Translations under genes and position numbers: made by a program
Part shown: positions 33,456 through 42,688 of the stretch, one piece after another
Numbering within the stretch: position 1 is the first letter of the stretch
Layout of the letters: every line of letters begins with the position of its first letter
The notes under the pieces: generated by a model
Database searches by the model: none
Told to the model about the DNA's origin: nothing
Seen by the model: only the letters and a program-made list of their open reading frames with translations
DNA from: Zoogloeaceae bacterium
GTDB lineage: Bacteria; Pseudomonadota; Gammaproteobacteria; Burkholderiales; Rhodocyclaceae
Length of the DNA stretch: 64,000 nucleotides
Assembly: GCA_024235655.1 (NCBI GenBank)
Contig: JACKLY010000005.1
Span: 62,001 to 126,000, forward strand
Direction: 5' to 3'

Positions 33456-34394
33456 ATGAAAATACTGCTTGTTGAAGATACCCGCGCTGTTGCCGTACTG
33501 ATGGCGGCGCGCCTTTCTGCCCTCGGCAATGAAGTGAAAGTTGCCGAAAACGGCGAGGTGGCCGTCCGGGAATTTACCGATTGGTCACCCGATCTGGTGT
33601 TCATGGACATTGAAATGCCGGTGATGGGGGGCTTTGAGGCGACCAGCCGTATCCGCGCCTATGAAGCAACCCAGTCCTGGGCGTGGACACCGATCATCTT
33701 CCTCACCGCATCTGATACGGCCGACAATCTGGTGACGGCAATCGAAGCCGGCGGCGATGATTTCATGTCGAAGTCAGTGCCGGAGCAGGTTTTGCAGGCC
33801 AAGATGAAAGCCATGGCACGCATTGCCGCATTGCGCGAGCGCCTTTCCTTTGCCAACCAGAAACTCAATGAGCAGGCCAATCGGGATGGGCTCACCGGCA
33901 TCGCCAATCGACGCCATATGGATATTCTCACCGATGTGGCGTGGAGCGAGGCGCTGCGCAAGCAAACCCCTTTCGCCTTGCTGATGCTTGATGTCGATAA
34001 CTTCAAAAAATACAACGATCACTACGGCCATCAGGCCGGTGATGATTGCTTGCGCGCCGTCGCCACGTCCATTGCTGCAACGGTTGACGCAACCAATACC
34101 ACGGGCCTGACCGAGAATGCCTTTGCCGCGCGCTATGGTGGTGAAGAGTTTGCTGTCGTCATCCCGCGGGCAAGCGAGGCAGCCTATAAAACCCTGGCCA
34201 CGTCGATTGTCGATGCGGTGCGTGAGTTAGGGATAGCGCATGAAAAAAATGCCGACTGGGGCGTGGTTACCGTTTCCATCGGCGGCGCCTTTCTCACTGT
34301 AGTGACGGGTGAGTTGGCGGCGGCGTTTCGCCTGGCTGACAGCCGGCTTTATCAAGCCAAGGAACGCGGGCGCAATCGGGCGGAATTGACCTGA
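33456..34394 (+). CDS. Response regulator with GGDEF output (diguanylate cyclase)
   Basis: The 312-residue protein has an N-terminal receiver (about residues 1-125; acidic pocket Glu7/Asp8, phospho-acceptor Asp51, conserved Lys106) and a C-terminal GGDEF domain (about 145-310). The active-site motif reads G-G-E-E-F at 228-232, compatible with c-di-GMP synthesis. No R-x-x-D inhibitory site is seen just upstream of it. The layout resembles WspR and PleD-type cyclases. It is followed 32 bases later by a tandem-receiver protein, and no histidine kinase is adjacent. Confidence 0.9.
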   Translation: MKILLVEDTRAVAVLMAARLSALGNEVKVAENGEVAVREFTDWSPDLVFMDIEMPVMGGFEATSRIRAYEATQSWAWTPIIFLTASDTADNLVTAIEAGGDDFMSKSVPEQVLQAKMKAMARIAALRERLSFANQKLNEQANRDGLTGIANRRHMDILTDVAWSEALRKQTPFALLMLDVDNFKKYNDHYGHQAGDDCLRAVATSIAATVDATNTTGLTENAFAARYGGEEFAVVIPRASEAAYKTLATSIVDAVRELGIAHEKNADWGVVTVSIGGAFLTVVTGELAAAFRLADSRLYQAKERGRNRAELT

Positions 34395-34426
34395 AAAAAC
34401 ACGTAAGAAACAGCCGAGATCATGGG

Positions 34427-35224
34427 ATGAAGATTCTGATCGTTGATGATAATCCGAGCATGGGCAAGGTGCTGACGGCATTGTTTGTCAGCGCCGGGCA
34501 TGAGGTGGTGGGCGCAATGGTTGATGGCAGCGAGGTTGAGGCCCGGATTACCGAACTGCAACCCAATCTGGTATGCCTCGACTACAACCTGCCGGGCAAG
34601 GATGGCCTGGCAATTCTTGCCGAGATCCATGCAAAATCACCCGAGATCGATGTGATTTTCATGACTGCTTCGGCCGATGCCGCCGTTGAAAAAATGGCCG
34701 CCGATGCCGGGGCGGCAGGCTTTATCCGCAAGCCATTCAGCCAGGAACAGATCATCAAGGAATTGAAGGATGTTGAGGCGGCCAGGGAAAAGTCGGCAGC
34801 CGGAGCGGAAAATGAGGAAGGCAAAAATGCCAGAGGGGGCGCCAGCGCCGGGGTGACGAATACGAAAAAAACGGTGGTCATTGCCGACGATAACGGATCC
34901 GTCCGGATGTTGCTCAAAGGCCTGCTCGAAGGCTGTGGTTTGCGTGTGCTGAAAACCGTGTCCAATGGCACAGAAGCCGTGAATGCGGCGAAAGCGCATC
35001 AGCCGAGCGTGCTGTGTCTGGATGTCAACATGCCGGAAATGGGCGGCATGGAAGCGTTGCCGCTGATTCTGCAAGCCAGCCCGGACACCATTGTTGTCAT
35101 GGTCACCGGGTGTGCTGACCGTGAATTTGTAACGCAGGCCAGTGAAGCGGGGGCCAAGGGCTACATCCTGAAGCCGTTGCGCCCGGCCTACGTTGAGGGT
35201 TTCATGAAGAAGCTGTTTCCGTAG
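34427..35224 (+). CDS. Tandem receiver-domain protein
   Basis: The 265-residue protein is made of two CheY-like receivers joined by a Glu/Ala/Gly linker (about residues 118-147). Phospho-acceptors are Asp52 and Asp199, with K-P motifs at 102-103 and near 253. No DNA-binding or enzymatic output is present, so it may act as a phosphate relay, a sink or a CheY-like switch. It follows the REC-GGDEF gene in the same direction and probably shares its signal. Its last 23 bases overlap the convergent flavoprotein gene. Confidence 0.88.
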   Translation: MKILIVDDNPSMGKVLTALFVSAGHEVVGAMVDGSEVEARITELQPNLVCLDYNLPGKDGLAILAEIHAKSPEIDVIFMTASADAAVEKMAADAGAAGFIRKPFSQEQIIKELKDVEAAREKSAAGAENEEGKNARGGASAGVTNTKKTVVIADDNGSVRMLLKGLLEGCGLRVLKTVSNGTEAVNAAKAHQPSVLCLDVNMPEMGGMEALPLILQASPDTIVVMVTGCADREFVTQASEAGAKGYILKPLRPAYVEGFMKKLFP

Positions 35225-36503
35225 TTGCTGCACGCGTTCGTTGCAGCCAGTTTGCTGCCGCCTTGCCAGCAGCAAAGCCGGTGGAGAAGCAGCCAGTGAG
35301 CAGATAGCCGCCGGTAGGTGCTTCCCAGTCCAGCATCTCTCCGGCACAGAAGGTGCCGGGCAGAGCCTTCAGCATCAGTGGTGAGTTGCTGCTGTCGAGG
35401 GCTTCAAAGCGCACGCCGCCCGCACTGCTGATCGCTTCATCAAGCGGTCGCGTGGCCTTGAGGCGGATGGGCAGGTGCTTGATGGTGCTGGCGAGTGTCT
35501 GCGGATCATTGAAACCGCCAACAGAGAGAACTTCCCGCAGCAGGCCGGTCTTGACCCCTTTCAAACCCAGCCTGCTCTGTAAATGGCTGGACAGTGAGCG
35601 CGAACCGCGTGGCTTGCTGATTTCGGCAGCAACCCGCTCGGCAGAAAAATCCGGCAGCAGGTCGACTTCCAGTGTGGCGGCGCCATTGCCTTCGATGGTG
35701 TCGCGCAATGCTGCGGAAAGCGCATAGACCAGGCTGCCCTCGATGCCGTCGGCGTTAACCAGGAACTCGCCTCGTTGCCAGTGGAGCTTGCCGGATGCGC
35801 GTGCTGCAATGGCCTTGACCGGTTCGCCGGCAAAACGTTCGCGAAAGTGGGGGCTCCAGCCGTCAACCGGCTCAGCCCCCTCCATGCTGACAATAAAGCC
35901 GCAGTTGCTTGGTTTGAGTGGAGCAACATCAACGCCGGCTGCAGCGAGCAGTGGCTGCCATGCACCATCGGAGCCCAGCCGTTGCCAACTGCCGCCGCCA
36001 AGTGCGAGCACAGTGGTGTTGGCTGAGTGCAGGCGCTCACCTTCCGGCGTGGCAAAGCGCAGGCTTCGCCTGTCATCCCAGCCCAGCCAGCGGTGCCGCA
36101 CGTGAAAATGGACGCCTTGTCCGCGTAGCCGGTGTAGCCATGCCCGCAGCAAGGGCGCGGCTTTCATGTCGGTCGGGAAGACCCGGCCGGAACTGCCGAC
36201 AAAGGTGTCAATGCCCAGTCCGTGAATCCATTGCCGCAATTCTGCCGGGCCGAAAGCGGCCAGCAGGGGGTGCAATGCGTCGCGCCGCAGGCCGTAGCGG
36301 GTAAGAAAAGTGGCGAAATCCTCGCCATGGGTGATGTTCATGCCGCCTTTCCCGGCGAGCAGGAACTTGCGTGCGACAGAAGGCATGGCGTCGAAGAGGT
36401 CGACGCGGATGCCACGGGCTGCCAGTGCCTCTGCTGCCATCAGGCCGGCCGGGCCACCACCGATGACGGCGGCTGTTTGTTGAGTAAGTTTCTGGTGGGT
36501 CAC
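35202..36503 (-). CDS. HI0933/YhiN-like flavoprotein
   Basis: The 433-residue protein binds FAD through a Rossmann motif G-G-G-P-A-G-L-M-A-A-E (near residue 17), with a second characteristic motif G-K-G-G-M-N-I-T-H near 52. A terminal block G-E-M-L-D-W-E-A-P-T-G-G-Y (near 395) is typical of the HI0933/YhiN family. These are predicted NAD(P)/FAD-dependent oxidoreductases with no settled substrate. The 3' end overlaps the convergent tandem-receiver gene by 23 bases. Confidence 0.85.
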   Translation of the reverse strand: MTHQKLTQQTAAVIGGGPAGLMAAEALAARGIRVDLFDAMPSVARKFLLAGKGGMNITHGEDFATFLTRYGLRRDALHPLLAAFGPAELRQWIHGLGIDTFVGSSGRVFPTDMKAAPLLRAWLHRLRGQGVHFHVRHRWLGWDDRRSLRFATPEGERLHSANTTVLALGGGSWQRLGSDGAWQPLLAAAGVDVAPLKPSNCGFIVSMEGAEPVDGWSPHFRERFAGEPVKAIAARASGKLHWQRGEFLVNADGIEGSLVYALSAALRDTIEGNGAATLEVDLLPDFSAERVAAEISKPRGSRSLSSHLQSRLGLKGVKTGLLREVLSVGGFNDPQTLASTIKHLPIRLKATRPLDEAISSAGGVRFEALDSSNSPLMLKALPGTFCAGEMLDWEAPTGGYLLTGCFSTGFAAGKAAANWLQRTRAATTETASS

Positions 36504-36632
36504 AGGCAGTGGTTTCGGGTGTTCGTGCGAACATGAAAAGTGGCGTAATTTACAATGTTTTTTGCCAAACCCAGTCGTGGTGCGGGGTTCATTTTTTTGC
36601 GCTTGGCGTAATTTTCATGGTTTTGTCAGTTT

Positions 36633-37025
36633 TTAACCAAAAAACACCTGCCCGTCACGAATCTTGATGGCAATGCCGGCCAGTTGATCGCCCTCGCAAT
36701 CGCCGGCTTCGCAAACCCCGTCATCCCAGCGAAAACGGGCGTAGTGCACATTGCAACTGAAGGAGTTTCCCGGTTTCAGGATCAGCCATTCGTCCTTTTC
36801 CGCAAGTGGTGCCCCGAAATGCGGGCAGCAGTTGTGCCAGGCCTGAATCTGTCCGTTGTGAGCAAGCACGATGATGCGGAAAGTCTGCTGACCTTCGCCG
36901 AAGCTGAACACCCGGCCGCCGCTGCCTGGCAACTCGGCGAGGGTGCAGATCAGGGTGCCGGGCGGCGGTGGAACGGGGGGGCTTGGTGTTGCCGGCGGTA
37001 CAGATGCGCAGGGGGGCTTGCTCAT
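36633..37025 (-). CDS. Small Rieske [2Fe-2S] protein
   Basis: The 130-residue soluble protein has a Pro-rich N-terminus (about residues 1-24) and a Rieske fold. Cluster ligands are in C-P-H (Cys67, His69) and C-N-V-H (Cys91, His94). It resembles small ferredoxin-like Rieske proteins of NirD or oxygenase-ferredoxin type rather than the membrane Rieske of bc1. The start overlaps the stop of the sensor kinase gene by four bases, so it is coupled to the signalling operon; its electron partner is unknown. Confidence 0.85.
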   Translation of the reverse strand: MSKPPCASVPPATPSPPVPPPPGTLICTLAELPGSGGRVFSFGEGQQTFRIIVLAHNGQIQAWHNCCPHFGAPLAEKDEWLILKPGNSFSCNVHYARFRWDDGVCEAGDCEGDQLAGIAIKIRDGQVFFG

Positions 37026-39730
37026 GCGCTTTCTTCACCCCTGGCTTGCTGCGGGGCGGCGACGGGCAGGGTGAGGGTGAAGCGGGTGCCATTTCCCGGG
37101 CTGCTTTCCGCTTCAATGTCACCGCCAAGAATACTGTTGACGATATTTTGTACGATATTCAGTCCGAGGCCGGAACCACCCTGACCGAGCCGGGTGGTGA
37201 AGAAGGGGTCAAAGATGCGGGAGAGGTTTTCTGGCGGAATTCCGCAGCCGTTGTCGGTGATCAGCAGGCGAACCCGACCGGCTGCGGTGGTTTCGGCGAC
37301 GATGCTGACCAAGCCGCCGGGCTGCTTGCCGAAAGCGTGAATGAAGGCATTTTCAATCAGGTTGCTCAAGACCTGGTCGAGCGAGCCGGGGTGGCTGTCG
37401 AGCTTGATACCGGGCGGTATGTTTGCTGTGACCTGATTGCCGCTGCGCGAAATCATCGGCTGCAGTGCGGTGAGCAATTCCTCGATGAGTTGCTTGAGAT
37501 CGAACTTGCGCCGCTGCGAACTGGTCTGGTCGACGGCCACCTGCTTGAAACTTGAGATCAGGTGCGCGGCCCGGCGCAGGTTGTGCACGCCGATTTCGGC
37601 GGCTGTCCCGACATTGCCGACGAAGGCTTCGAGCTGTGAACGTTTCAGGGTCTCGGACATGGCCTCCTTGAATTCCTTCTGATGGGCTTCCAGCGTGCTC
37701 ATGGCCATCAGGCCGTTGCCGATCGGCGTATTCAGTTCGTGAGCCACGGCCGCGACCATGCGCCCGAGGGCGGCCTGTTTTTCACTGCGGATCAGCTCAT
37801 CCTGTGCCTGTTCGAGGTGCACCAGTGCCAGTTCCAGTTCGGCATTGGCTTCGCTCCAGGCGGCTGTGCGCTGGATGACCCGCGCCTCCAGCTCCTCGTT
37901 CATCTGGCGCAGTTCTGTGGCCATGTTTCTCAGGGTGGTGATGTCCTCGCTGGCAGCGACCATCAGCCGTTGTCCGGATACCTCGATGATACGTGCTGAA
38001 ACCCGACACAGGATCGGTGTGCCGTCGGCATGCTTGAACCAGCACTCCATGTCGTCGAAGGTTTTGTTGTTGTGTGCAAAAGCGCCGAAAAAGGTTTCGC
38101 GGTCAGCCGGGTTCAAGTACAAATCAATATCCAGTCCGGTTTTTCCGTAAACGTCGGCCGGCTTGCGCCCGAACTGGCGTACCCAGGCGTCGTTCACCTT
38201 GGTGATACGTGCGCCACGATCCATGTCGCAGACCGACATCGGCACCGGAGATGCGTTGAAAATGAATTCGAGTTCTTGTTTGCTGGCCTGCACAGAATCA
38301 GCGGCTCGCTTGCGTTCGGTGATGTCGATATCCAGGCAAACGAACTGCTGGTCACCCGCCGGGCCGGGAATGGCGAATATCGAACAAAGCACGACGATCG
38401 GGTAACCATCCTTGTGACGCAGCTGGAGCTCGATGGCCGGCACCGGCCTGCCGGTACGTTCTATCTCACGGATCAGGCTGACAAACTCCTGCTGCTGTTC
38501 CTGGGTGTAGATCAGGTCGCTGAGTGAGCGACCAACCGTCTCGGTTTCGGTGTAGCCATAGATGTTGGTCGATGCCGGGTTCCAGTAGCGGCAGATGCCA
38601 TCGCGGTCAAACCACTGGATGGCGACTGCCGGCGGGTTTTCAATGGTGGCGCGCAGACGTTCCTCGCTGCGTGCCAGCGAGGTTTCACGCTCGCGGATGG
38701 CGTCGGTCATCAGGCGCAGATCCTTGTCCAGCTCATTGAGTTCAACGATGTGGCTCATTTCACGGGTGGAATCTGAATAGTCACCGGCAGCAAGGCAGTG
38801 CGTACGTCTGATCAGGCGTTGCATGGGGGCTGACAGGCTTCTCGCCCACCATGGAGCAATCAGCAGGCCGACCAGCAATGCGCCAACAAAACCAAAACCG
38901 AGCAACGCCACGGTGCGGTGAATATCCGGATTGTCCAGCCCGGCCGGGCGGGTAACGATGAATACCCAGCCCAGGCTCAGTGGCCGGGCACTGCCGACAA
39001 AGCTGTCCTGCTTCTCTCCGGCCACCCTCGATACGCTACCGGGGGATTCCAGTGCGGCCTTGACCACCGGATCGGCACCGAGGTTTTCACGACGTGGTGC
39101 CTGCTTCTGGTTATCGGCAATCCACTCCCCGTTCTGGTCAACGATGAGTTGCGCATCGAGGCTGCTACCGGCAATGGCCGCCACGCTATCGCGCAGGGTT
39201 TCGGGGGCCAGTTCGGCGATCACCCGCCACTGGTGGTGGCGGTAGCCGACCCCGATGACGATCTTGCCACTGGAGGCCGAAAGATACTTGTCGCTCCACT
39301 GGCTGGTACGTTCGGTCAGGTTGGCAAAGAGCGGTGTGCGGGAAAGGTCGGCACCAATCACTGAGTGTGCGCGGAGGTATTTTTGTTCGGCAAATGCGGC
39401 AGCGCGAATGATGCCGTTTCCGTCTACCAGATAGACACCGAGAAAAGGGTCTCCATCCTTGACGATGGCCTCCAGCAATGGCTGCAGGATTTTCGGGGTG
39501 CCGTTGTCGGCAATTTCTGCAACCGGGTGCAACTGTGCTTCAACGCCGGTCAGGTAAAACTCCAGCAATCGGGCTTTTTCACTGGCTTCGGCCTGGACAC
39601 TGACTTCGGCTTCATTGTTGATGACGGGAATGCGGTATAGCAGGATCACGGAGCCGACCAGCGTGAAGGTGACGGCTGTCGAGGCAACCAGCAACAGGCT
39701 CAGTGAGGTGCGTAGCCGCCAGGTCGTCAT
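37022..39730 (-). CDS. Membrane sensor histidine kinase with Cache-like, HAMP and two PAS domains
   Basis: The 902-residue kinase has a first membrane helix (about residues 12-32), a periplasmic dCache-like sensor (about 40-270), a second helix (about 272-295) and HAMP (about 295-345). Two PAS domains follow (about 365-475 and 485-600), then a coiled coil, a phospho-acceptor domain with His664 in A-V-A-H-E-L-N-T-P and a HATPase domain with N-box, G1 (D-N-G-C-G-I) and G2 (G-S-G-L-G-L) motifs. It has no receiver. The class with H-E-L-N-T-P and a tryptic coiled coil includes NtrB/DctB-like kinases. It follows a periplasmic binding-protein gene, which may feed it ligand. Confidence 0.9.
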   Translation of the reverse strand: MTTWRLRTSLSLLLVASTAVTFTLVGSVILLYRIPVINNEAEVSVQAEASEKARLLEFYLTGVEAQLHPVAEIADNGTPKILQPLLEAIVKDGDPFLGVYLVDGNGIIRAAAFAEQKYLRAHSVIGADLSRTPLFANLTERTSQWSDKYLSASSGKIVIGVGYRHHQWRVIAELAPETLRDSVAAIAGSSLDAQLIVDQNGEWIADNQKQAPRRENLGADPVVKAALESPGSVSRVAGEKQDSFVGSARPLSLGWVFIVTRPAGLDNPDIHRTVALLGFGFVGALLVGLLIAPWWARSLSAPMQRLIRRTHCLAAGDYSDSTREMSHIVELNELDKDLRLMTDAIRERETSLARSEERLRATIENPPAVAIQWFDRDGICRYWNPASTNIYGYTETETVGRSLSDLIYTQEQQQEFVSLIREIERTGRPVPAIELQLRHKDGYPIVVLCSIFAIPGPAGDQQFVCLDIDITERKRAADSVQASKQELEFIFNASPVPMSVCDMDRGARITKVNDAWVRQFGRKPADVYGKTGLDIDLYLNPADRETFFGAFAHNNKTFDDMECWFKHADGTPILCRVSARIIEVSGQRLMVAASEDITTLRNMATELRQMNEELEARVIQRTAAWSEANAELELALVHLEQAQDELIRSEKQAALGRMVAAVAHELNTPIGNGLMAMSTLEAHQKEFKEAMSETLKRSQLEAFVGNVGTAAEIGVHNLRRAAHLISSFKQVAVDQTSSQRRKFDLKQLIEELLTALQPMISRSGNQVTANIPPGIKLDSHPGSLDQVLSNLIENAFIHAFGKQPGGLVSIVAETTAAGRVRLLITDNGCGIPPENLSRIFDPFFTTRLGQGGSGLGLNIVQNIVNSILGGDIEAESSPGNGTRFTLTLPVAAPQQARGEESA

Positions 39731-39792
39731 GTCAGCTTCCGCCGCGCTTGATCAGCGCGCATGAACGCCCTGCGGGCGCCCGACATCGGGTG

Positions 39793-40893
39793 TCAATTGA
39801 CAACAACGAAACGGCCATCGCGAATCACGGTGGTGAAGGTGCGTCGCTGTGAATCACCAAAGCGGTCAAAAACCACGGCTTGCTGGGCGCCGGCATAAGG
39901 GCCACGGCTGATCAGGGCCGATTTCAGTTCCTCTCTGACTCCGCCTCGCGCCAGCGCATCAAGTACGGCCTTGGTTGCGTCATAGGCAGCGATGGAGGCA
40001 AAACCCGGTGGGCTATTGAAGCGTTTTTCGTAGGACTGCCGGAACAGCTGGTATTCAGGCGAGCGGTCTTCGCGGTCGAAGAACTGTGACAGCACCATGC
40101 CGTCCACTGCCTTGCCACCGAATTCGATCAGTTGTTCGGTGCCTGCCCATTCGACGCCGATCAGTGCGCGCTGCACATCCTGTTCGCGTGCATGCTGGGC
40201 CAGGCGTGCCGTATCAATGGCATTGGCAATGAACAGGAAAGCATCAGCCCTTGACGCTGCCAGGGTTTTGACCAGGCCGCCATAGTCGGCGTTTTCACCC
40301 GATTCAAAGGCAACTTCAACAGCCATGGCGCCACCTTGGGCGGCGAATGCCTGCCTGAAGTCAGCCAGCCAGCTTTCGGTGTAGGTCCTGTTACGGGTAT
40401 CGAACACGGCCGCCACGCTGCGTACGCCGTTTTTTGCATGATAGTTGGCGCTCTGTTCGGCATAGCTTCTGGTGTCGGAGATCACGCGCAGGAAATTGTC
40501 GTCCTTGCCGGTCAGCATGCTGCTTGTTGCGGTGGGGCTGACCAGCGGGATTTTTGCTTTCGTGGCGACCTCAAGAATGGGCGGCACCATGCTGCTGGTC
40601 ATCGGGCCAACGATTGCCACCACGCCGGCGGCAACCAGTTCTTCTGCCGCCTGCCTGGCTTGAGCGGCACTTTGCGCATCATCCTTGAGCACGAATTCAA
40701 TTTTCCGGCCGGGCACGCTGCCCGTCGCATTGGCTTGCTCGATGGCCATCTGGAAACCATTGCGACCGGCATTGCCGAGGTCGGCAACCTGCCCGGAAAG
40801 CCCACCGATAAAACCAAGTTTGAGGGGTTCGGCCGGGCCACAGGCTGCCAGAAAAAGGCTGGAAACAAGAACAAATGCAAACCGCTGAGACAT
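39793..40893 (-). CDS. Branched-chain amino acid-type periplasmic binding lipoprotein
   Basis: The 366-residue protein has a lipoprotein signal with lipobox L-A-A-C (Cys18), then a type I periplasmic binding fold like LivJ/LivK (L-G-F-I-G-G-L-S-G start, A-I-V-G-P-M-T-S-S near 100). No ABC permease or ATPase gene is near. It lies between a chemoreceptor and a sensor kinase gene, all in one direction, so it probably acts as a ligand-binding sensor partner and not as a transporter component. The start is the ATG before the signal; upstream codons are not coding. Confidence 0.85.
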   Translation of the reverse strand: MSQRFAFVLVSSLFLAACGPAEPLKLGFIGGLSGQVADLGNAGRNGFQMAIEQANATGSVPGRKIEFVLKDDAQSAAQARQAAEELVAAGVVAIVGPMTSSMVPPILEVATKAKIPLVSPTATSSMLTGKDDNFLRVISDTRSYAEQSANYHAKNGVRSVAAVFDTRNRTYTESWLADFRQAFAAQGGAMAVEVAFESGENADYGGLVKTLAASRADAFLFIANAIDTARLAQHAREQDVQRALIGVEWAGTEQLIEFGGKAVDGMVLSQFFDREDRSPEYQLFRQSYEKRFNSPPGFASIAAYDATKAVLDALARGGVREELKSALISRGPYAGAQQAVVFDRFGDSQRRTFTTVIRDGRFVVVN

Positions 40894-40915
40894 TGAATAC
40901 TCCTGTGTTGTGGGG

Positions 40916-42565
40916 TCAGGTGACCTTGAATCCGGCCACCGCCTGCGCCAGGGTGTTTGCCAGTTGTCGCAGGTCGCCGGTGGCCTGGCTGACGCTGCGC
41001 GCTGCGCTGTTGTTTTCTTCCACCATGTTCGAGATGCGCTCCATGCTTTGCGCAATGTCGGTCGAGGCCACTTTCTGCTCGGCTACCGAGTTGGTGATTT
41101 CATTGACGCCGTGCGTTGAATGCTCGACCGACTCACGCGAGTGCGCCAGTACCGACTCGACATCGGTGGCCAGCGCATTGCTGTTCTCGATGGCGCGCTC
41201 GCCGGCGGTGATCGCGTCCTGTACTGCCGTTGATTGGGACATGATCGACTGCGTGACGGCATCGATGGCGCTGGCCGACTTGCCGGATTTTTCAGCCAGT
41301 TTGCGCACTTCGTCGGCCACCACGGCAAAGCCACGGCCGGCTTCACCGGCACGTGCTGCCTCAATGGCGGCGTTCAGTGCCAGCAGGTTGGTCTGATCGG
41401 CAATGTCGCGGACTTCCTGCGTCATGCCGGTAATGGCCTGCGTGCTTTTCACGAAATCATCGACAGTGCGGGCGATGTCCGCCATGTTCTGCTGGATGCG
41501 CTGGATTTCACCGGCGAGGTGCGAGACTTTCTGTGAGCCCTCGGCGGTCCGCGTCACGCTTTCCTCCGCCTGTGAATGTACCTCGCGCGCCGTGTCCGAG
41601 ACCGAGGAAATGGCCACAGTCAACTCTTCGATGGCGGCCGCGCTGGAGGCTACGGATTCCGATTGCTGCTCCGAAACCTCGGCCAGTGCTTCCGATGATG
41701 AGGAAAGCTGCTGAGCGGCCGAGGCGACCCGCTCACTGGCGCCGCGCACGTCACCAATCAGCTTTTGCAATTGCTCCATCATCTTGTTGAAGGCGCCGGC
41801 CATGCGGCCGATTTCATCGGTGTTGCTGATCGTCGCCCGCTGCGTCAGGTTGCCGCTGCTGCTGATCGAAATCATCGTGGATTCAAGGTTGGCCAACGGC
41901 GATGTGATCGAGCGGATGATGACGGCGGCGATCGCCAGCAGTGCAAGTACTGCGGCAACGGCGAAGCTCAGCAGGCCGGTCTTGACGGCGGAAAATACGT
42001 CCGCGGCACGCTGCTTGTCGGCGGCACTGTCTTCCTTGGCGATTTTCTGGATGGCTTCAACAAGTTGATCGATGGCCTGCGTCGGTTCGCGATCGATTCC
42101 CTTGACGGCCTTGTCTACCACTGCAGCCGGGTCGGCGAGGCTGCGGTCATATTGCTTGAGCGCTTCGCGGTAGGCCGGTGCCAGCTTGTCGAAGGTGGTG
42201 ATGACGGCATCAATCTTGATCTTGTCGGCAACGCCCAGCTTGGCTGCTGTCGCCTTGGTTTCTGCCAGTTTCTTCTGCACGGCGGCATTCTGCTCGTCGA
42301 AGCCTTTCAGGTATTTGTTGAACGCTTCCGGATCCTTGCCGCGCAGCAGAATGTTCTTCCATTCCTGCACTTGCGTCTTGAAGCGGACTTGCGCTTCACG
42401 CGCATCGTCGATGGCATCCAGGACGGATGCCTGATGATCGATCGACTCGTTCAGCGCATCGCGCAACTTGCCGGCCTGACTGAAAGAAAAGAGGCTGATA
42501 GCAGCGAGAGCCAGCACGGCAATGGCTACAAGAAACAATAGCTTTTGCTTGATCTGTAGGTTCAT
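40916..42565 (-). CDS. Methyl-accepting chemotaxis protein (4HB type)
   Basis: The 549-residue receptor has a first membrane helix (about residues 8-28), a periplasmic four-helix-bundle-like sensor (about 30-195), a second helix (about 200-218), HAMP (about 218-272) and a methyl-accepting domain. The tip has D-I-A-D-Q-T-N-L-L-A-L-N and G-R-G-F-A-V-V-A-D-E-V-R-K-L-A. No CheR-tethering pentapeptide is seen at the C-terminus. It is first in the group with the binding lipoprotein, sensor kinase and Rieske genes, and a 10-bp inverted repeat lies in its leader. Confidence 0.92.
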   Translation of the reverse strand: MNLQIKQKLLFLVAIAVLALAAISLFSFSQAGKLRDALNESIDHQASVLDAIDDAREAQVRFKTQVQEWKNILLRGKDPEAFNKYLKGFDEQNAAVQKKLAETKATAAKLGVADKIKIDAVITTFDKLAPAYREALKQYDRSLADPAAVVDKAVKGIDREPTQAIDQLVEAIQKIAKEDSAADKQRAADVFSAVKTGLLSFAVAAVLALLAIAAVIIRSITSPLANLESTMISISSSGNLTQRATISNTDEIGRMAGAFNKMMEQLQKLIGDVRGASERVASAAQQLSSSSEALAEVSEQQSESVASSAAAIEELTVAISSVSDTAREVHSQAEESVTRTAEGSQKVSHLAGEIQRIQQNMADIARTVDDFVKSTQAITGMTQEVRDIADQTNLLALNAAIEAARAGEAGRGFAVVADEVRKLAEKSGKSASAIDAVTQSIMSQSTAVQDAITAGERAIENSNALATDVESVLAHSRESVEHSTHGVNEITNSVAEQKVASTDIAQSMERISNMVEENNSAARSVSQATGDLRQLANTLAQAVAGFKVT

Positions 42566-42594
42566 TATGTTATCCCCGTCAGGATTATTATTCG

Positions 42595-42622
42595 CATCAG
42601 AAACTTATGGGTGTTTCTGATG
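42595..42622 (-). promoter_or_regulatory. 10-bp inverted repeat in the chemoreceptor leader
   Basis: CATCAGAAAC and GTTTCTGATG pair perfectly around an 8-base loop, 29 bases before the start codon and just downstream of a TATAGT -10-like element (minus strand, 42626-42631). It could be an operator or a 5' mRNA stem-loop. Confidence 0.5.
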
Positions 42623-42688
42623 GCACTATACCGCCTCGCCGATGCGCTTGCCTAGCCGGAATTGCGCGTGGATAACCGGAGTCGGAGA

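Noticed and set aside
36514..36535. Palindrome GTTCGTGCGAAC upstream of the flavoprotein gene as an SOS box
   Set aside because: The half-site order is reversed relative to Gram-positive LexA boxes and it does not fit the CTG-N10-CAG form of proteobacteria.
36541..36614. TGGCGTAATTT repeated 63 bases apart in the intergenic region
   Set aside because: An 11-base repeat in AT-rich spacer DNA can arise by chance, and no third copy or symmetry supports a site.
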